Assembly (NCBI GenBank): GCA_029532415.1
Contig: JAQOTA010000050.1
Location: forward strand, 5,518,001-5,582,000
DNA: 64,000 nt
Source: Marasmius tenuissimus
Lineage: Eukaryota; Basidiomycota; Agaricomycetes; Agaricales; Marasmiaceae
Direction: 5' to 3'
How positions within the stretch are numbered: position 1 is the first letter of the stretch; the number at the start of each line of letters is the position of its first letter. This document shows, one piece after another, positions 11,268-23,588 of the stretch. The translations under genes and the position numbers were made by a program. Below the pieces are notes generated by a model. It saw only the letters and a list, made by a program, of their open reading frames with translations. It searched no databases and was not told the origin of the DNA.

Positions 11268-11745
11268 GTATATAACTTCTTGTCATGTTGTCTAGTACTT
11301 CGCGCTCGGCTGTTATGTAGTCCAAGTCTTGACCCAATAATTGTATTCTCGTCTTCGTCTTCCTTGATTTTGTATGAGTAAGAGCCGAGTTCAATGGCAG
11401 AGTCCAATGTAGAAGTACAATTGAGTAAAGCAGATCAGGTACATTGAGAATATGAGCGAGAAAACGATTGCCGACTTGACAGCTTCTGTCAAGTCGCCGG
11501 AACTCTGCTGACGTGACTGACATTACTGTACAAAACAAGGGCTCGAGCCAGCAAAGAATCACTTGTCTATCCTTGTGAGGTTGACTTACACCTTAGATAA
11601 ATTGGATTCAAAGTCCAAAGGCATATAAATTTCATTTTACAAAGGGTTTGAAGTGATTGGTAGGGTGACGAAAAAGTCAGGAAATAGGAAAGCGATCTGT
11701 ATGCGCGAGCGAGATTGCTCTGGTTCCCTGGCTACTCCCATACTC
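11268..11745. other. Intergenic region between two cargo genes
   Basis: No supported gene. It should contain the terminator of the coiled-coil gene and the promoter of the next one. Confidence 0.4.
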
Positions 11746-12679
11746 ATGCCTCGACCCAAGTTGTATCACACCAAGGCCGAACGCAAGGAAGCAAATCGGG
11801 TCAAAAACAAGAGGTTCTACAACAAGTAAATGTCACAACTACCCCGAAGATCGCTATTTAATGTCGCCTCTTAGGCATCGTTCAGATATTCTCAGTAACA
11901 AGTTGCTCAAGCGCGAGGAACAAAACAAGGCCATTGAGAAGGAGGGGTGGGTCTCAATCTTTATTCTAAAGCTACAATATAACCAGTTCTACAGGATTCG
12001 ACTTCGCAAGAAAAGGCGGGAAGTGAGAGAGAAAGAGAAACAGAGGGAGCTTCTACAGCGGAGAGAGTCTACCGAGGTGAACGAAGAAGTATCGACGAAA
12101 ACTGAGAGACTCAGCGGATGTATCAAGTATGTCATTGTATCTCTCTACTGCTTTGGGTGGTACTTACTTGACTACAGGACGTTGGAGGGCCAACTGGTAC
12201 AAATGAAGAAGGACTACCGAGTTGTTGCAGGGCCAGATGACAAAAAGTGCCTGGAAGCAGCCTGCAAAACAACCATTCGCTGGAAGCAATGGGCTCGACG
12301 GTGCTCAACGAAACAAGCCACAGGCCAAAGTCCTCTACTCGACTGGAGGAAATACTTGGAGCGAAAGCTCATGGACTATCAGGCTGTTGAGGACGAATAT
12401 TTCTATGCAATCAGAGAACAAGTGGGACAAAGTTGGGACGAGAAGCGAGGAGATTTCACTGCTTACCGAGATCTCTTGGTCCAGATGATTGCATTGACCG
12501 GAGAGCTCAAGAGGTGTCGCCGATTGGAATCGCGTACATGGGTCCAGTCGCGTGGGCGGCGTGAGAATTTGATATCCGGGGCTTCTGTTGGCAGCGGCGC
12601 ACACGCCACGTCACTATCTACAGCTCTCTCTCTGTCCCCTCCTCATGTCGTCGCAATGTCCTTGTATGTTGCAGAATAA
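11746..12679 (+). CDS. Small basic, helical protein (MPRPK-type)
   Basis: It starts MPRPKLYHTKAERKEANRVK at 11746. Exons are split by short introns, at 11827-11874, about 11949-11994 and about 12127-12178. The N-terminus has the Asn/Arg/Lys-rich pattern of a family I know from Agaricomycetes (MPR.+LYHT..E+..AN+.K.KR.Y+K), which looks like the basic region of a bZIP-like DNA-binding protein. It is followed by a highly charged coiled coil (RLRKKRREVREKEKQRELL) and a C-terminal helical part. Nuclear DNA binding is inference. A gene of the same build lies on the other side of the large P-element-like gene, at 18297. No stops are seen. Confidence 0.55.
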
Positions 12680-12696
12680 ACATATATATATATATT
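12680..12696 (+). repeat. AT dinucleotide microsatellite
   Basis: A short run of (AT)n lies in the gap between the convergent 3' ends of the MPRPK-type gene and the P-element-like gene. It probably belongs to their 3' flanks. Confidence 0.8.
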
Positions 12697-12709
12697 GACC
12701 TACAGACCT

Positions 12710-15700
12710 CTACGAGTGAAGCCGATTCGTTAACATCAAACCATCATTGATACCCCCTTGGTCACTGCTTTCCTCCAATGAATCTGGACACTGTTTCTTC
12801 CCCCTTTTCCGAGTTCTGACTGTTGTCGGGGATCCAGGAAGAGACGTTGGGGGCCTTTTTAGGGCGGGCTGTTGGATGACAGAGGTGGCCGAAACGCAGA
12901 CTGAAGGCGCGAGATAGTCTTCGGGGATGAGGTCTGCAGGTATGTTCATCGCTAATTCTTCTTCCCTCGTGATTCTGATTCCTTCTCTGAATTCGTCAGT
13001 GGTCTGAACTCGCCAAGAAGGATGGCATTGCTCCAGATGGTCCAATATATTGTATTTCCAATGATTCTGGGCTGAGCTCTTGCACAGTGGGCATGCAATA
13101 GGGACGTTCGTGCAAGGTGAGCTCGGCTTGAATGTTGATGCTGCATGGTATTGAAAATTATAGGCTTGCGGGCACGATGACACTGTTTTCTTCTTCCGAA
13201 GCTCAACACGACACTTCTCAGTTGAGCTGGGACCGGCACAGAATCCGCAGGGATTGACTGAAACCTACACATTTTGCCATTAACCATTATGAAGCTCGAA
13301 CAACAGTGTATTCATACCTTGTGCTTAGCCGTCGGGTCTTCAACACCCCGTTTGGAGAAAAGTACGTGTTTCGCTGCATGTTTCTGTCTGTTCTTGGGCT
13401 CAATGAATGTCTCGCAGATGCTACACCGGGTACCGTCGTCTTTCATGTTGATATCTTTTGTAGATTGAAAGAAGTGTAGCTGGTCTGTGAGTAACTCGTA
13501 AGTTGAGTCCGATACCGTACCAAGAAAACCTTACTCACCATCCATCTGGCAGGGAAACAATCCTTTTCTTACGCCGCCAACAGTCGGGATTTTTGACCAG
13601 TGTTTGAGTCGCAGGACGTCACCCCATAGCCGATTCATTGAATCTTCTAAGAATGTATGACCTACTGACCAAGTATCATCAAGGTTCTGCTTTCGTCGAG
13701 TGGATGCTTCAGGCAAGTGGTCGCTTATTGGTTTCCCCGCGTTGCTTCCTACAGGGATGGCGAGGAAGCCCGGAGCTGATACTACGAGTGCTTTCTGGTT
13801 GAGGTTTTGATTTGCAGTGTTTTTCGCTGTGGAGTTGAAGGCGACATACTCTCCATCCCAGAGCCACATTGTTTCTGGCGCCGTATCTCCGCGTAAGTCT
13901 ATCCCTTTGACCGGAATCAAAGACAGAACTTGACCACATAGTGTGCAGTTTGCGTCTGGTAATATGAGCTCTTTCGAGTTCAGACAGGGTACCGACACCT
14001 CGCGATTGCGCATGGAGGTTGACTGCACGACTGCAAGGCAGACACCGACATCGGGGAGATGGAGGAGTGTCACAAAGAGGTCGCCGAGATTGAATCGGTC
14101 CTTTTCTGGTATCGAGGGCTCCTCCATGCTCATCTCCCACTTCTCTCCGCCAATTGAATAGCACCGAACTCGAAGGATTCGATCCTTACTCTTCATCCTG
14201 TCGAAAGCTCCTTTCATAGCGAAAACAATCCTGATGATGGACCATTTATGGCACGGCTTTCCGTCGATCACCATCCACACAGAATAGCCGTCGGTCTCGA
14301 GCTGTGATGCTTCCTCCTCTTCAAGCATATTGTGTACAACTTCAAGACTCGCGAGGTCACAGGCTCTGATCTCGTGGTATATCAGAGGAGGAGTAGATGA
14401 CCGACTAGTTGAGTTCGTGGTGGTGGGTGATTCGATGTTTTCTTTGTCAGCAGGCGACTGATACAGTGGTCCGTCTACAGCACATGTTCCCGTGGCAGAG
14501 GGTGGATTAGGTGCAATGGACTCGGAAGGATTCGGAGGTAACTCCGGTGCAGGAATGGTACTGGCACCCTCTGACTCGAACGGATTCCCGCCAAGGTTGT
14601 TACTGGAGCCCTCAGCTGCCGAGTCGGCAGTGGGTAAATCATCCATAGAGCGGTCGAACTCTTTCGACAGTCCAGGGTATCGTCCTTGAGCTCTTGGTGG
14701 TCTCATCAGGTCCACGTCCTCCCGCTGGAATAGCTCTCCAAACTTCATGGTGATCCCATAGCTCGACAGCATGTTTTCCGCACGCTTCTGAGCTTGACAA
14801 TAGCAGTCCCCGAGGTTGCAGCTTGATGCTTGCACATCGCCCTTCCAGTTTCGAGGTCGCAGATGGTCAGCGTCACGACTCCGGTTCATGGCCAGCCGCT
14901 TTGGTTGTTTCTCCCAGTCTGGATGCCGTTCATATATATTCTTGATATTCATGGCCCGGCTCATGCGGTTGGCCAGTTCTTTTCCATCGCAATTGGGGCT
15001 GTGGCCACCTAGCATCTGTACAAGTCCGAAAAGGGTTTCCAGTACGTCGTCCCCAAGTAATGTGAAAAACACCTCCTGACTTGGGTCTAGGTCTTGTTGT
15101 CGAGCGACCATGAAGACCGCCGCTTTAACCATGGCCTGGATATCACCATAGAGCTGATTGGGCATGAATGCAGTGCCGTGCTCTTCGAAAACCGCAAAGA
15201 GAATATGGGCCGAGGTCAAGAGATGTTGTACCTGTTCGGTGAGTGACAGCGCGGGGTCGATGAAAGATTGGATGAGTTCGTGAATAATATCGCCAAGCAG
15301 GGAAATGGCAATCCCAGTCGCATCCTCTGACGGGTTGTAACGGCTGACGTTGCGTAGCTCATCAACCAGTTTCATAAGATCAATAGCACGAGGGACATCC
15401 TGTGAATCTGAAGGATTCAGAAGTGCTTGGATAGTGGATCTGGCGAGGTCTGGTAGACGAGAGAGCCAAGACGATATCAACATCTTGTTGACTACAGTAG
15501 AATTGATCAACATGCCCTCCTTCGAGCACAGGAGTCTACAAATCCCTTTGGTAACCGTCAGCTGATGTCTATGTTCACGCCACTTGAGTCTCGACTCACG
15601 TTTGAACAGGTGTTTAAAATCAAAGTCCATAACTATACCGTCTTGGCTGGTGAACTTGTTCAGCCCAGTAAGTGGTCGCAGGATCTTGTGAAGGGGATCG

Positions 15701-17714
15701 CCATCGCTCAATCGGTGAGTCATGCAAATGTTGTACAATGCGCCGCGACGTTTACTGTCCCCGTCGACAGCAATGATCCAGATGGGCCCGTGTATGACTT
15801 CTCCGTGGGGCGAGTCCTTCCACGCCTGGAGAGTAACCTTGATCATGTGTACAGAATCCTCCACTCGGACAACCTTGCAAGTCGGGGAAATGAGGATTGG
15901 CTTTGCGTAGTACCTCGTACGGGATAAGGCAGAAATCGCAGCTACGGTTGCCTCTTTTGCTAGGTGTGCGGTTGGAGTCTCGCAAAATACAGCCTCTGCC
16001 GCTGCGAAAACATTGTCGAGAGTGAATCCGATGGTGAGGTTGAGGTGGTCTGTATGTTCTCGACATAGACCCCCAATTTTATCGTGTTGTTTTTGATAGA
16101 ACGGGTGTTCATCAATGGCAATCTCGTCTAAAGAGAGTGTATGGCCGCTTTGGGAGGCTTTCAGTGCGTTATTCATGCTGTCTGGGTCAAAAAGCTTTGC
16201 TATGTTGTGAAGGATGTCGTCGGCCAAGTCTTCTAGACCAACGGAGGTGATGAGGTCAAAGTCAATTCGATGCGCATTGACAGTGGTGAGGGATGGTAGG
16301 GAGCTATTGGAATGGTGAAGTGCATAGAGGAGAGAGCCACCACCTGTTAGGTATCCAAGCGTGGCAAGGTCAATCTCATCCTCAGTGTATTTGTGCGAAT
16401 GATATTCGCCACGTGTCGCCATTGACATCCTCTCGATGGCGGCCCGAACACCGACCCCCTCAGACGCACACTGAGCAAGTAGGCGCGTTACACCAGGTAC
16501 ACTATTGTTGGCAATAAACGACTTTAGGTCTTCCAAATCATTGACTCTCGCCCGTGCACGCTTTAGTGTCCGTTTAACGTTCAGGATCTAGCAACCAGTA
16601 AGTCAGGCTGAAGATTCGAGTCTACACAGAGCTCCTCACTCACCGACGTTGTTTGCTTGGTGATTTTATCGTTGCGGGTCTCGATACGGGAGACAAGCTG
16701 TGCATGACTGCATTCTGGGTTCTTGAGATTGCCGCCAGACATGTATCCTGCGCGTTCCTTGACTTTTTCGACTTTGCGGTCCAGATGGCTACATGGTGGG
16801 CACATATAACGAGTATCGAGAGCAAGCTTGGTACACTGGTCTGAGAGCACCTGGACTTCTGCTATCTCGGGCAGATAACTGACAACAGTACCCAGGCTGT
16901 ATCCCGGTTGGAACGGCGATGCTGCACTGTGGATAGAAAACGGATAGGTGGTGTAATAATCTCCAATGTCCCAAATCATGATAAACCCGGGACATAGGGT
17001 AGGTTCTGCTGTCGGAAGGGGATCAAAGGCTGGTATGTCATTCTCCAAAGGCTCTACAAGATTGTTCCGACATTTCTTATTTTGCTGGTGTACCCCCAAT
17101 GGATAGAGCCCCGGATGAGCGCCCATGCCAACCCAATTGCGACATAGAGGACAAAGGACTTCTCGAGAACTTCCTTGTCCCCGTTGCTGTTTGGGAGGAA
17201 CAATCTCGAATGGGGGTTTTTGCAGTGAACCTGAGGGGATACGCGACAAATGTGACGGCGGAACAACGTGAGTGTATGACCCATAGATCTGATCATGGTT
17301 TCGGGGGGGCTGCGGGTGAATTGTATGTGAATTAGGGCGAGGGCTGGTATGGCATTGATACTGTGTAGCCTGATGTACTGAGAAAGAGCGGTGGTAGTGA
17401 TTTAGAGTGTGGTGGGGGTAGGAAGAAGGATCTATCAATAGGTTGGAAGGTGGCTGAAAGTCGGCAGGCGGGGTCGACAAGTTCGGATATTGCGGCAATT
17501 CTGAGTAATGGGTGTAGTTTGGCAAGGATGGCGGTTCATTTGGGTAGTACTGAGCTGTACCGAGTTCAAGATATCTCTGCTCCTCAACAGGAGCCTGAAC
17601 AGGGCCTGGGGATTCAAGAAAATGGTCTGCTGCACCTCCGAGTGCTCCAAGAAAATTATTGTCCCATGATGGTTGCAGTGTGATCGAGAGAGAATCAAAG
17701 AATAGAACTGGCAC
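12710..17714 (-). CDS. Large P-element/THAP9-like transposase-related protein
   Basis: A minus-strand multi-exon gene of roughly 1,500 residues. Exon 1 (17714-16581) is Pro/Tyr-rich and holds a zinc-binding motif (CPLC...H...C) and a conserved GFIMIWDIGDYYTTYPFSIH block. The main exon (16536-13531) has a helical start, then WIIAVDGDSKRR (about residue 257 of the exon), VMDFDFKHLFK (about 304) and, after a long helical insertion, GDDVLETLFGLVQMLGG (around 15,030). This D...D...E spacing, with a helical insert and an LE..FG..+..GG block, resembles P-element and THAP9 transposases; this is my inference. A 54-nt intron at about 15552-15605 lies in frame. The 3' exons add a CxxC-x12-HxxxH finger (13355-13440), a CGFC motif and a CPLC...H...H finger (about 13020-13090). 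The overall architecture matches a widespread Agaricomycete family without a formal name known to me. No stop interrupts it. Confidence 0.6.
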
Positions 17715-18296
17715 TGTTCAAGAGTGTATGTATCGGGAAGGCTGAATCAGAGTAATTCATCCATTCTAAGGGCAAAAAACGCGTCGCAGGCGCGGTTATG
17801 GTTGTACCGAAACCTCGAGAAGGTAAAAAAAAATCACTCTGGCTCTGGGAACGCGGATGTGGCGGAAAATTCTATTGAGCCCAGCCTATACGTCATGGTG
17901 CTGCCTTTTGGTTGTTTCCCCCGTAGTACTGTAAAATACAGGACGATTTTGGTGTCGTTTTGTAGGTTTTGGAGCACGGGGATTTCACTCAGATGGCTAT
18001 CTCAGCGAAATTTTCAGTGGTTCATCGAGTTCAAGTATTCTATTCAGTCTGTGGCGGACAGCTGTCAGAGGGGACCACCCCATGCCGTACATGTACGCGA
18101 TTCCAATCGCGGACACCTCTTGGGAGAGCTACAGAAAAAGGTTGAAGAGATTGGGAATGGGGTAGAGCTCGTCGATCTGTCTCCAATTTACCGTAGTGTT
18201 TTCTCTGACCGTCCACCAGCGCCTATACTTCAATGATCAATCAATTTCTTGACCTCGTTGACTTTGAACCATCACTACCACCTCTCACTGAAAACA
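17715..18296. promoter_or_regulatory. Divergent promoter region between two cargo genes
   Basis: About 0.58 kb between the start of the minus-strand P-element-like gene and the start of the small plus-strand gene at 18297. Open frames here have no convincing coding character. Both promoters are expected in this gap. Confidence 0.4.
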
Positions 18297-19098
18297 ATGC
18301 CCGACACGGCCAGAAGCAAAAAAGTATATCGGTAATACTTTCCATTACATCCTCACCTCTGCAACTGATCGAAAAATCAGGCACTTGTCATGGGGCAAAC
18401 AGTTGATTCGACAGGCCAAAAATCGCAAGTGCGACCTTGTTCGAGCACAGTAAGTCAAGATTTCATTGCATTGTGGCCGAGATTGACTTGGTTCTTTCTT
18501 TCAGGCAAGGAAGAATTAAGCGGCGACGAGAGATCTCCACCCGCCGGGCTGAGGAGGATGATCGTGACAGGCAAGATAATGAGCGGTTCAAACTGGATTC
18601 AGAGTGCGTCGACGGGCTATCCTATAGAATGCATCAAGAGACTGACCTTCATTCAGATACTATCAACAGCATTTGCGGACCATGAAGATGACGTTGCAGA
18701 GGGAGGTCAACAATGACCCTTCCCAATACCTTGAGCACCTCTACCAAGAACTTATGCTCTGGAAGAAAGCCAATCGTCCCGCTGGCTCGCCTCTTGATCA
18801 CCCGCTTGCCATTCTTGCCTCACTCGAAATTACATCCGCGAAGATTGCACACGGGATTGAGCTCACCGTCGGGAATGTTCCTCTCGTGGAGAAGTACCGC
18901 GCGTTGAACTCGTTTGTGTTCTCCCTCAGCCTTTGTGTGCAGGAGTTCCACATGGCTATGCTCGAGGAGGACATGATGGGCACGCTGGACGAGGAGACGG
19001 TTACACAATACTCAACCTTGCAGGACCGACACGATGGACGGTTTCTCAAAATGTTTCATCCATCATTGTTGTTAAAGTACAACATTGCTGGGCTGTAA
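18297..19098 (+). CDS. Small basic/helical protein, second cargo copy of the type
   Basis: ATG at 18297 begins MPDTARSKKVYR, then an intron (GTAATA...AATCAG), an exon HLSWGKQLIRQAKNRKCDLV, an intron ending TTTCTTTCAG, a strongly charged exon (GRIKRRREISTRRAEEDDRD), an intron ending CATTCAG, and a long last exon with YLEHLYQELMLWKKANR to the stop at 19098. Overall layout (short basic start, Arg/Lys/Glu coiled coil, helical C-terminal domain) parallels the gene at 11746, and the two flank the P-element-like gene. I see no catalytic motif. A DNA-binding accessory role is only a guess. The choice of frame rests on splice phases: the other frame gives a less natural protein. Confidence 0.5.
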
Positions 19099-19142
19099 CA
19101 ATGCATCTTCTTACTTCAATATCAACAATTCCATTGACTACT

Positions 19143-19481
19143 CTAACTCTGAGGTGTGATTCCGCTGTCAGCTACAACAGTGAGCATTTGCGAGACGACA
19201 ACTTCGACTTCAGGTGAAGCATGAACCTTTCTCCGACGCCTGAGAATAATCCTCGGAGGTGCGAGCCGGCGTATCATGTTGTCCAGCTGTAAAATCTCTG
19301 CCTCCCGATTATCGAACCGACCTTTGCAAGTAGCTTTCATCTGAGCCCACTGCTCAAGATCGTGTGGTTTCACCCCCCGTTGGGGATATGGACGCACCAA
19401 ACGATGAGAATACTTCCGGATACGCCGCCTGGACAGTTCCATATGAAAATCATTAATCGGAAATATTTGTGAGGTGCTCAC
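19143..19481 (-). CDS. Small basic hypothetical protein
   Basis: A single open frame of 112 codons starting MSTSQIFPINDFHMELS, rich in Arg/Lys (RRRIRKYSHRL, ILRRRRKVHAS). It lies just downstream of the KDZ transposase on the same strand and converges with the gene ending at 19098. Composition and position make it plausible, but I recognise no domain and it may extend upstream through an unseen intron. Confidence 0.35.
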   Translation of the reverse strand: MSTSQIFPINDFHMELSRRRIRKYSHRLVRPYPQRGVKPHDLEQWAQMKATCKGRFDNREAEILQLDNMIRRLAPPRIILRRRRKVHASPEVEVVVSQMLTVVADSGITPQS

Positions 19482-19896
19482 TCCATTTCGTTCCGGTCAT
19501 TTATCTTATCTTGCATCCTATCAAGTCAAATATGAACCCTGAATATCGCGATAGAGCCCATGAGATGATACTCACAACGCACGATAGCGGTCCACTGTTT
19601 CTGCCCGAAAATCCGTTCAAGCTTGGACCAATTGAGGGATCTCCTCTTCCGAATACCCTCGGAGGCTGAGCCACTGTTTCTCTGCCTTCCCCTGAAGCCT
19701 CAAACATTCATGCCATGGATTCACTATGTTGATGTTCATGACTGAAAAGAATCAAGATTGAAGTCCACAAGAGAGTCAAAAGTGCGTACCAAGGAGAACC
19801 AAATCAATATCGGGTAATGAATACCGATGATTGAGAGTCCTTCTTATGTTCATGGTTCACGTAGCATGTGGATCCATTGGAAATATCTAAAATATA
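19482..19896. other. 3' flank of the KDZ transposase gene
   Basis: No supported gene; presumably terminator and 3' UTR. Confidence 0.4.
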
Positions 19897-22800
19897 TCAT
19901 ACAAGCAACCCGTCGTTGCCAGGTCTAGATCCCGTCGAAATCCCTTCGAAGTAATCCAATAAACTCTCATTATTGTTGGTTTCGCTGTCGTAGGGAGGAA
20001 GAATATCAGATAGGTTGCGAGTGGGTCGAGCAGATTCGTAGTGTTCATAGGTACGCGTTAGACCAAGAACAATTGGGGCCCAGTCAGGGAGCCTGGCGGA
20101 ATCAGTAATGGCGGGATCCCGATTCAACTTCCGGCCAGGCACCAGAGTTCCTACGTAACAAAACGTTTGTCAGAGCTCTCGGAGTTGTATGACCATTGAA
20201 CATACCTGTAAAGCCTTGTAGCTCGCTTGTTTGGACGAGTCGAATTGCGATGTGGCCGTCTATTTCGACCATAGCCTGCATGCGTTCGCGAACTTCGAAT
20301 GCAAGGTTATCGTTACCCTCCTCAGATAAGCGCTCTGCAGCATGAAAGAGATCAGCATATTCGTCAATCATGTAAGTGATCAAACGGCGGATCTCCACAT
20401 TCAAGCGGACAATCTCTTCACGCGCCCGTTTGAGTCCGAAGTAGAGCCGCATGCATTCACGATGATTAGGCTGGGCCCATGGCACGTTGGTGAGATCAAG
20501 ATGAGTGTCCTTGAGTAAGTCAAAGTCTGCGAGACTGGCCATGTCCAAAATATCTTTCCACTCGAGCTTCGGTCGCGGCGGATCCATAACCAGAGCAGCA
20601 GTATTGTATTCGTCGAGAGCCTTTTGGATGGCTTTGGCCCGGGCTCGCAAGGCTTGAGTTATTTTCTCCCGCTGTTTATACCCTGGAGTTGTAGTTAGCG
20701 ATGAACTAAGAACCATCTGAACAGGCACTCACCAACCCCGCTCATGTTCAGTTTCGTCAGCTCCAATAATCGTTGCACCACCAGACGCTCCAATCTCTCC
20801 AACGCTCGGCGATAGCTCCGAGCCCGCATGGAATCAAGGGTCTCCTGATACTCCTTGTCGGTCGGTTTCCAACGTTTGTAGTAGCTGTGCTCGGTTTCAA
20901 ATACCAGAACCTCTTCAAGGGTAGACTGGTATCGTTCTAGAGCAGTGCGTGAGTGCGTGAGCAAGGATTGCAGTTGCTTCGCGGTAGCCTTCCTGCTCCT
21001 TTGAGCACCCTCGTATTTACCGTGAGCATCATCGGAGGCTATCCTAGGAAACGAATAAATGACACATAGTTCCTAATCATGAGTCGATCAACACTCACTT
21101 TTGCCTAGTCAATTTTTGCAACAACTCGACATAATCCAGCCGGACCGTAACCTCGGGTGATTCTTGGTGTTCCTTGGAAAAGTGGTCGATCTCGTCCTGA
21201 AGGAATCGTTCACAGTCATCCTCCGACACACCCCACTCCTCGCATAGTTCTCGGAACAACGAGCCCTCTGTAGCTATTCTCTGCAGTGCCTGACGATAAT
21301 TCTGGTATATGAAGTTCCCTGAGACCAACCAATAATGAGGATATGTGGAGAACTAAAAACTCATTAACACACCAGACGCCATATGTTTATCCTGATCATG
21401 GAAATTAAAGTGTTCCATCAGGGCTTGATGACGATGAAAGCTGTTGGCAAGGCGAGTCGTCGGGGCGAGGTGATTGGATTCGGAGAACGTCCGTTCACAC
21501 TCCTCAAAATCCTCAAGCCCCACTCCTTCCATATACATTGGGTGCCAACTGACCTGGCACTTCCGATTATGTGCGTGTCCGTGAAGAGCTGGTACTACGC
21601 CCTTGAGGCGAAAGGCTACCACTTGACCTCGCAACTTCTCGCTCCGGAGTAACGTTCTATAGAACGCACACATGATATCATAGCCGAGACCGAGGTCGCG
21701 ACCATACCGGTCCAGAAGGGCCTTCACAACGGCCAGAGGATATTTCATACTGCGTTGGTGTTTAGCTGAGAGTTAAGTTACGAACAGAAATGCTCACAGC
21801 TCGCCACTCCGACGCATGTCACAAACAACGAGGACATGCCCGTGTCGGCAGACAGATAAGAAAATCCCGGACACAGAAAAGAAGGAGAACATCTTCTTAT
21901 GAGCGTCCGGGCCAGCAGCCTTCCATCGCTCTACGCAAGGATTGATGGTGCCAGCCAGGTCATCCAGCTCGTCATCGTTGAGCCAAGTCACTCCCTCGTC
22001 GTCCTCTAACTCTGGTCTATCACATGAGATACTGGGATCCGAAGGCTTTGCAGGACCACGCTATAATCGGTCGTCAGCACAAGGCACGCCATCAGTTGGC
22101 ACACAAGAGACTCATACCTTCGCCTTTCGTTGCGCATTCGCAACTTCATCTTGGTAACGATCAACGAACTCATCCGTGAGCCAACGAGGGTGCTCAATAT
22201 CTCGTGTATCCAGTCTCTGGCGTCCAGACCGTTTGCTCGTGTCGACGAGTTTTAATGAGTTATTACCGTCCATGGCCATCAAAATAGTAGGATTCAAAGG
22301 GATTTCATTTTCCACGTTGTACGTACATGGAGGGCAGACGTGGTGAATAAAGTGTTTCTGAGAATCGCGACCAAGGGTGTGATCAACTCGCTGTTGAACT
22401 TCACACTGAATCACGAGGTATGCATCATAAGCAATGCGAAGTTGTTGTTCAAGATGGGGCATCGGGAATCGCTAGTGAAAAGTGTCAGTATGCTGAAGAA
22501 TGGCGAGAGAAGTGACCTTACGCCGTGAGTGTTGGTGAGTGTCCGGGAAAGACCAGAAATGCTGAACCTTGGACAAACCCGGTGTATCTGCCGAAAAGTC
22601 TCGAGGAATTTGAATGGAAAGGCGATTGTTGGATCATCAGGACTACCACCGATGAGCCCATGATAGGCCAAGGTTTCGTTGGTGGTCAGGGCACCACGAA
22701 CATGCCGCATATCGTCGAGATACCAGTAGTCTAGAATGAACAAGAGTCAGTAACGACGCGAGTTTAACATGAGTTGGTGACGCACCATCAAAATCCATAC

Positions 22801-23447
22801 AGTTGATCCTCCACGTCTCGCCCTCCGACTTTTCATCATCCGCAGGGTCCAAGGCGCCATTAGCCCGGTAGTAAAGATAACCATCCACTAGCTGAGGTAT
22901 CTGTCGCTTCCAACTGTCATTTTGATCCTCCGTTCTGTAGTGTCGGTCCCGCATATCAATACGCCTAAGGCAAGATAATCAGTATCAGTCTCATGATATA
23001 GGAATAGTAGGGACACACCTCGGCGCATCCTCTAGAAACGAGTTGAAAAACGTGTGGAAATCTCCTCCGGCGTTACTGTTCATGTTTCCTTCCTCGCCGA
23101 CAGGTAATTGAAAATCTTCGTCGTTCCAGTCGTCGTCGTCAGGTGCATTTGAGTTGTACATGGGGACATCGGAGAAAGACATTCCATGGCCAGTGGAGTC
23201 AAATAGATCTCTTCGTTGGTAGCTAAGAACTAACACAGAGATGAGATGGATTGAGAGAAGAACAGAAAAAAAGATACATACGTTCCCACATATTGCGGAC
23301 TTGGGCCTTGGCCAGATTCCAGTAATCATGGCCCTCGCCAGAGGACTCCATTTCAACTATCTCATCGTCATCGTCGATAGTTATGATATTTACGGTATCG
23401 GCTAGGGAGTCAGTGAACCCTTTTCGACGGCGTTTTGCGCGATGCAT
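19897..23447 (-). CDS. KDZ transposase (CxC1-type), apparently intact
   Basis: A minus-strand multi-exon gene starting MHRAKRRRKGFTDSL at 23447, with an acidic IDDDDEIVEME segment. Then come the CxC1-associated region (WRINCMDFDDYWYLDD, ANETLAYHG-like TTNETLAYHGLIGGSPDDP, FETFRQIHRVCPRFS-like block) and CPPCTYNVE, followed by the KDZ catalytic core: MAMDGNNSLKLVD (first Asp), CRHGHVLVVCDMRRSGEL, GLGYDIMCAFYRTL, HGHAHNRKCQVSWHP and EGVGLEDFEECERTFSESN (acidic residues). The C-terminus has the long helical region (YKQREKITQALRARAKAI; RAREEIVRLNVEIRRLITYM) usual for these proteins. Introns are short and the frame stays open throughout. The enzyme is expected to cut and join the ends of the 18.4-kb element in the nucleus. 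Its promoter must lie within or next to the right terminal repeat, whose inner edge is about 140 bp upstream of the start. Confidence 0.85.
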
Positions 23448-23588
23448 AGAGGATAACAGTTAGAGCGAATGTTGGTGAAGCAAGGGTATAGGAGCCGTAT
23501 AGGACGGAAAAAAGTCGAATAGTATGTGGTGGGGCGGATAGAAAAAATGAGCGTATTGAATAATGCCGGAGTAGGTGAGAGCTGTTGC

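Noticed and set aside
15565..15927. Plus-strand frames opposite the P-element-like gene (also 14492-15079, 13943-14161)
   Set aside because: They are antisense shadows of a well-supported minus-strand coding exon.
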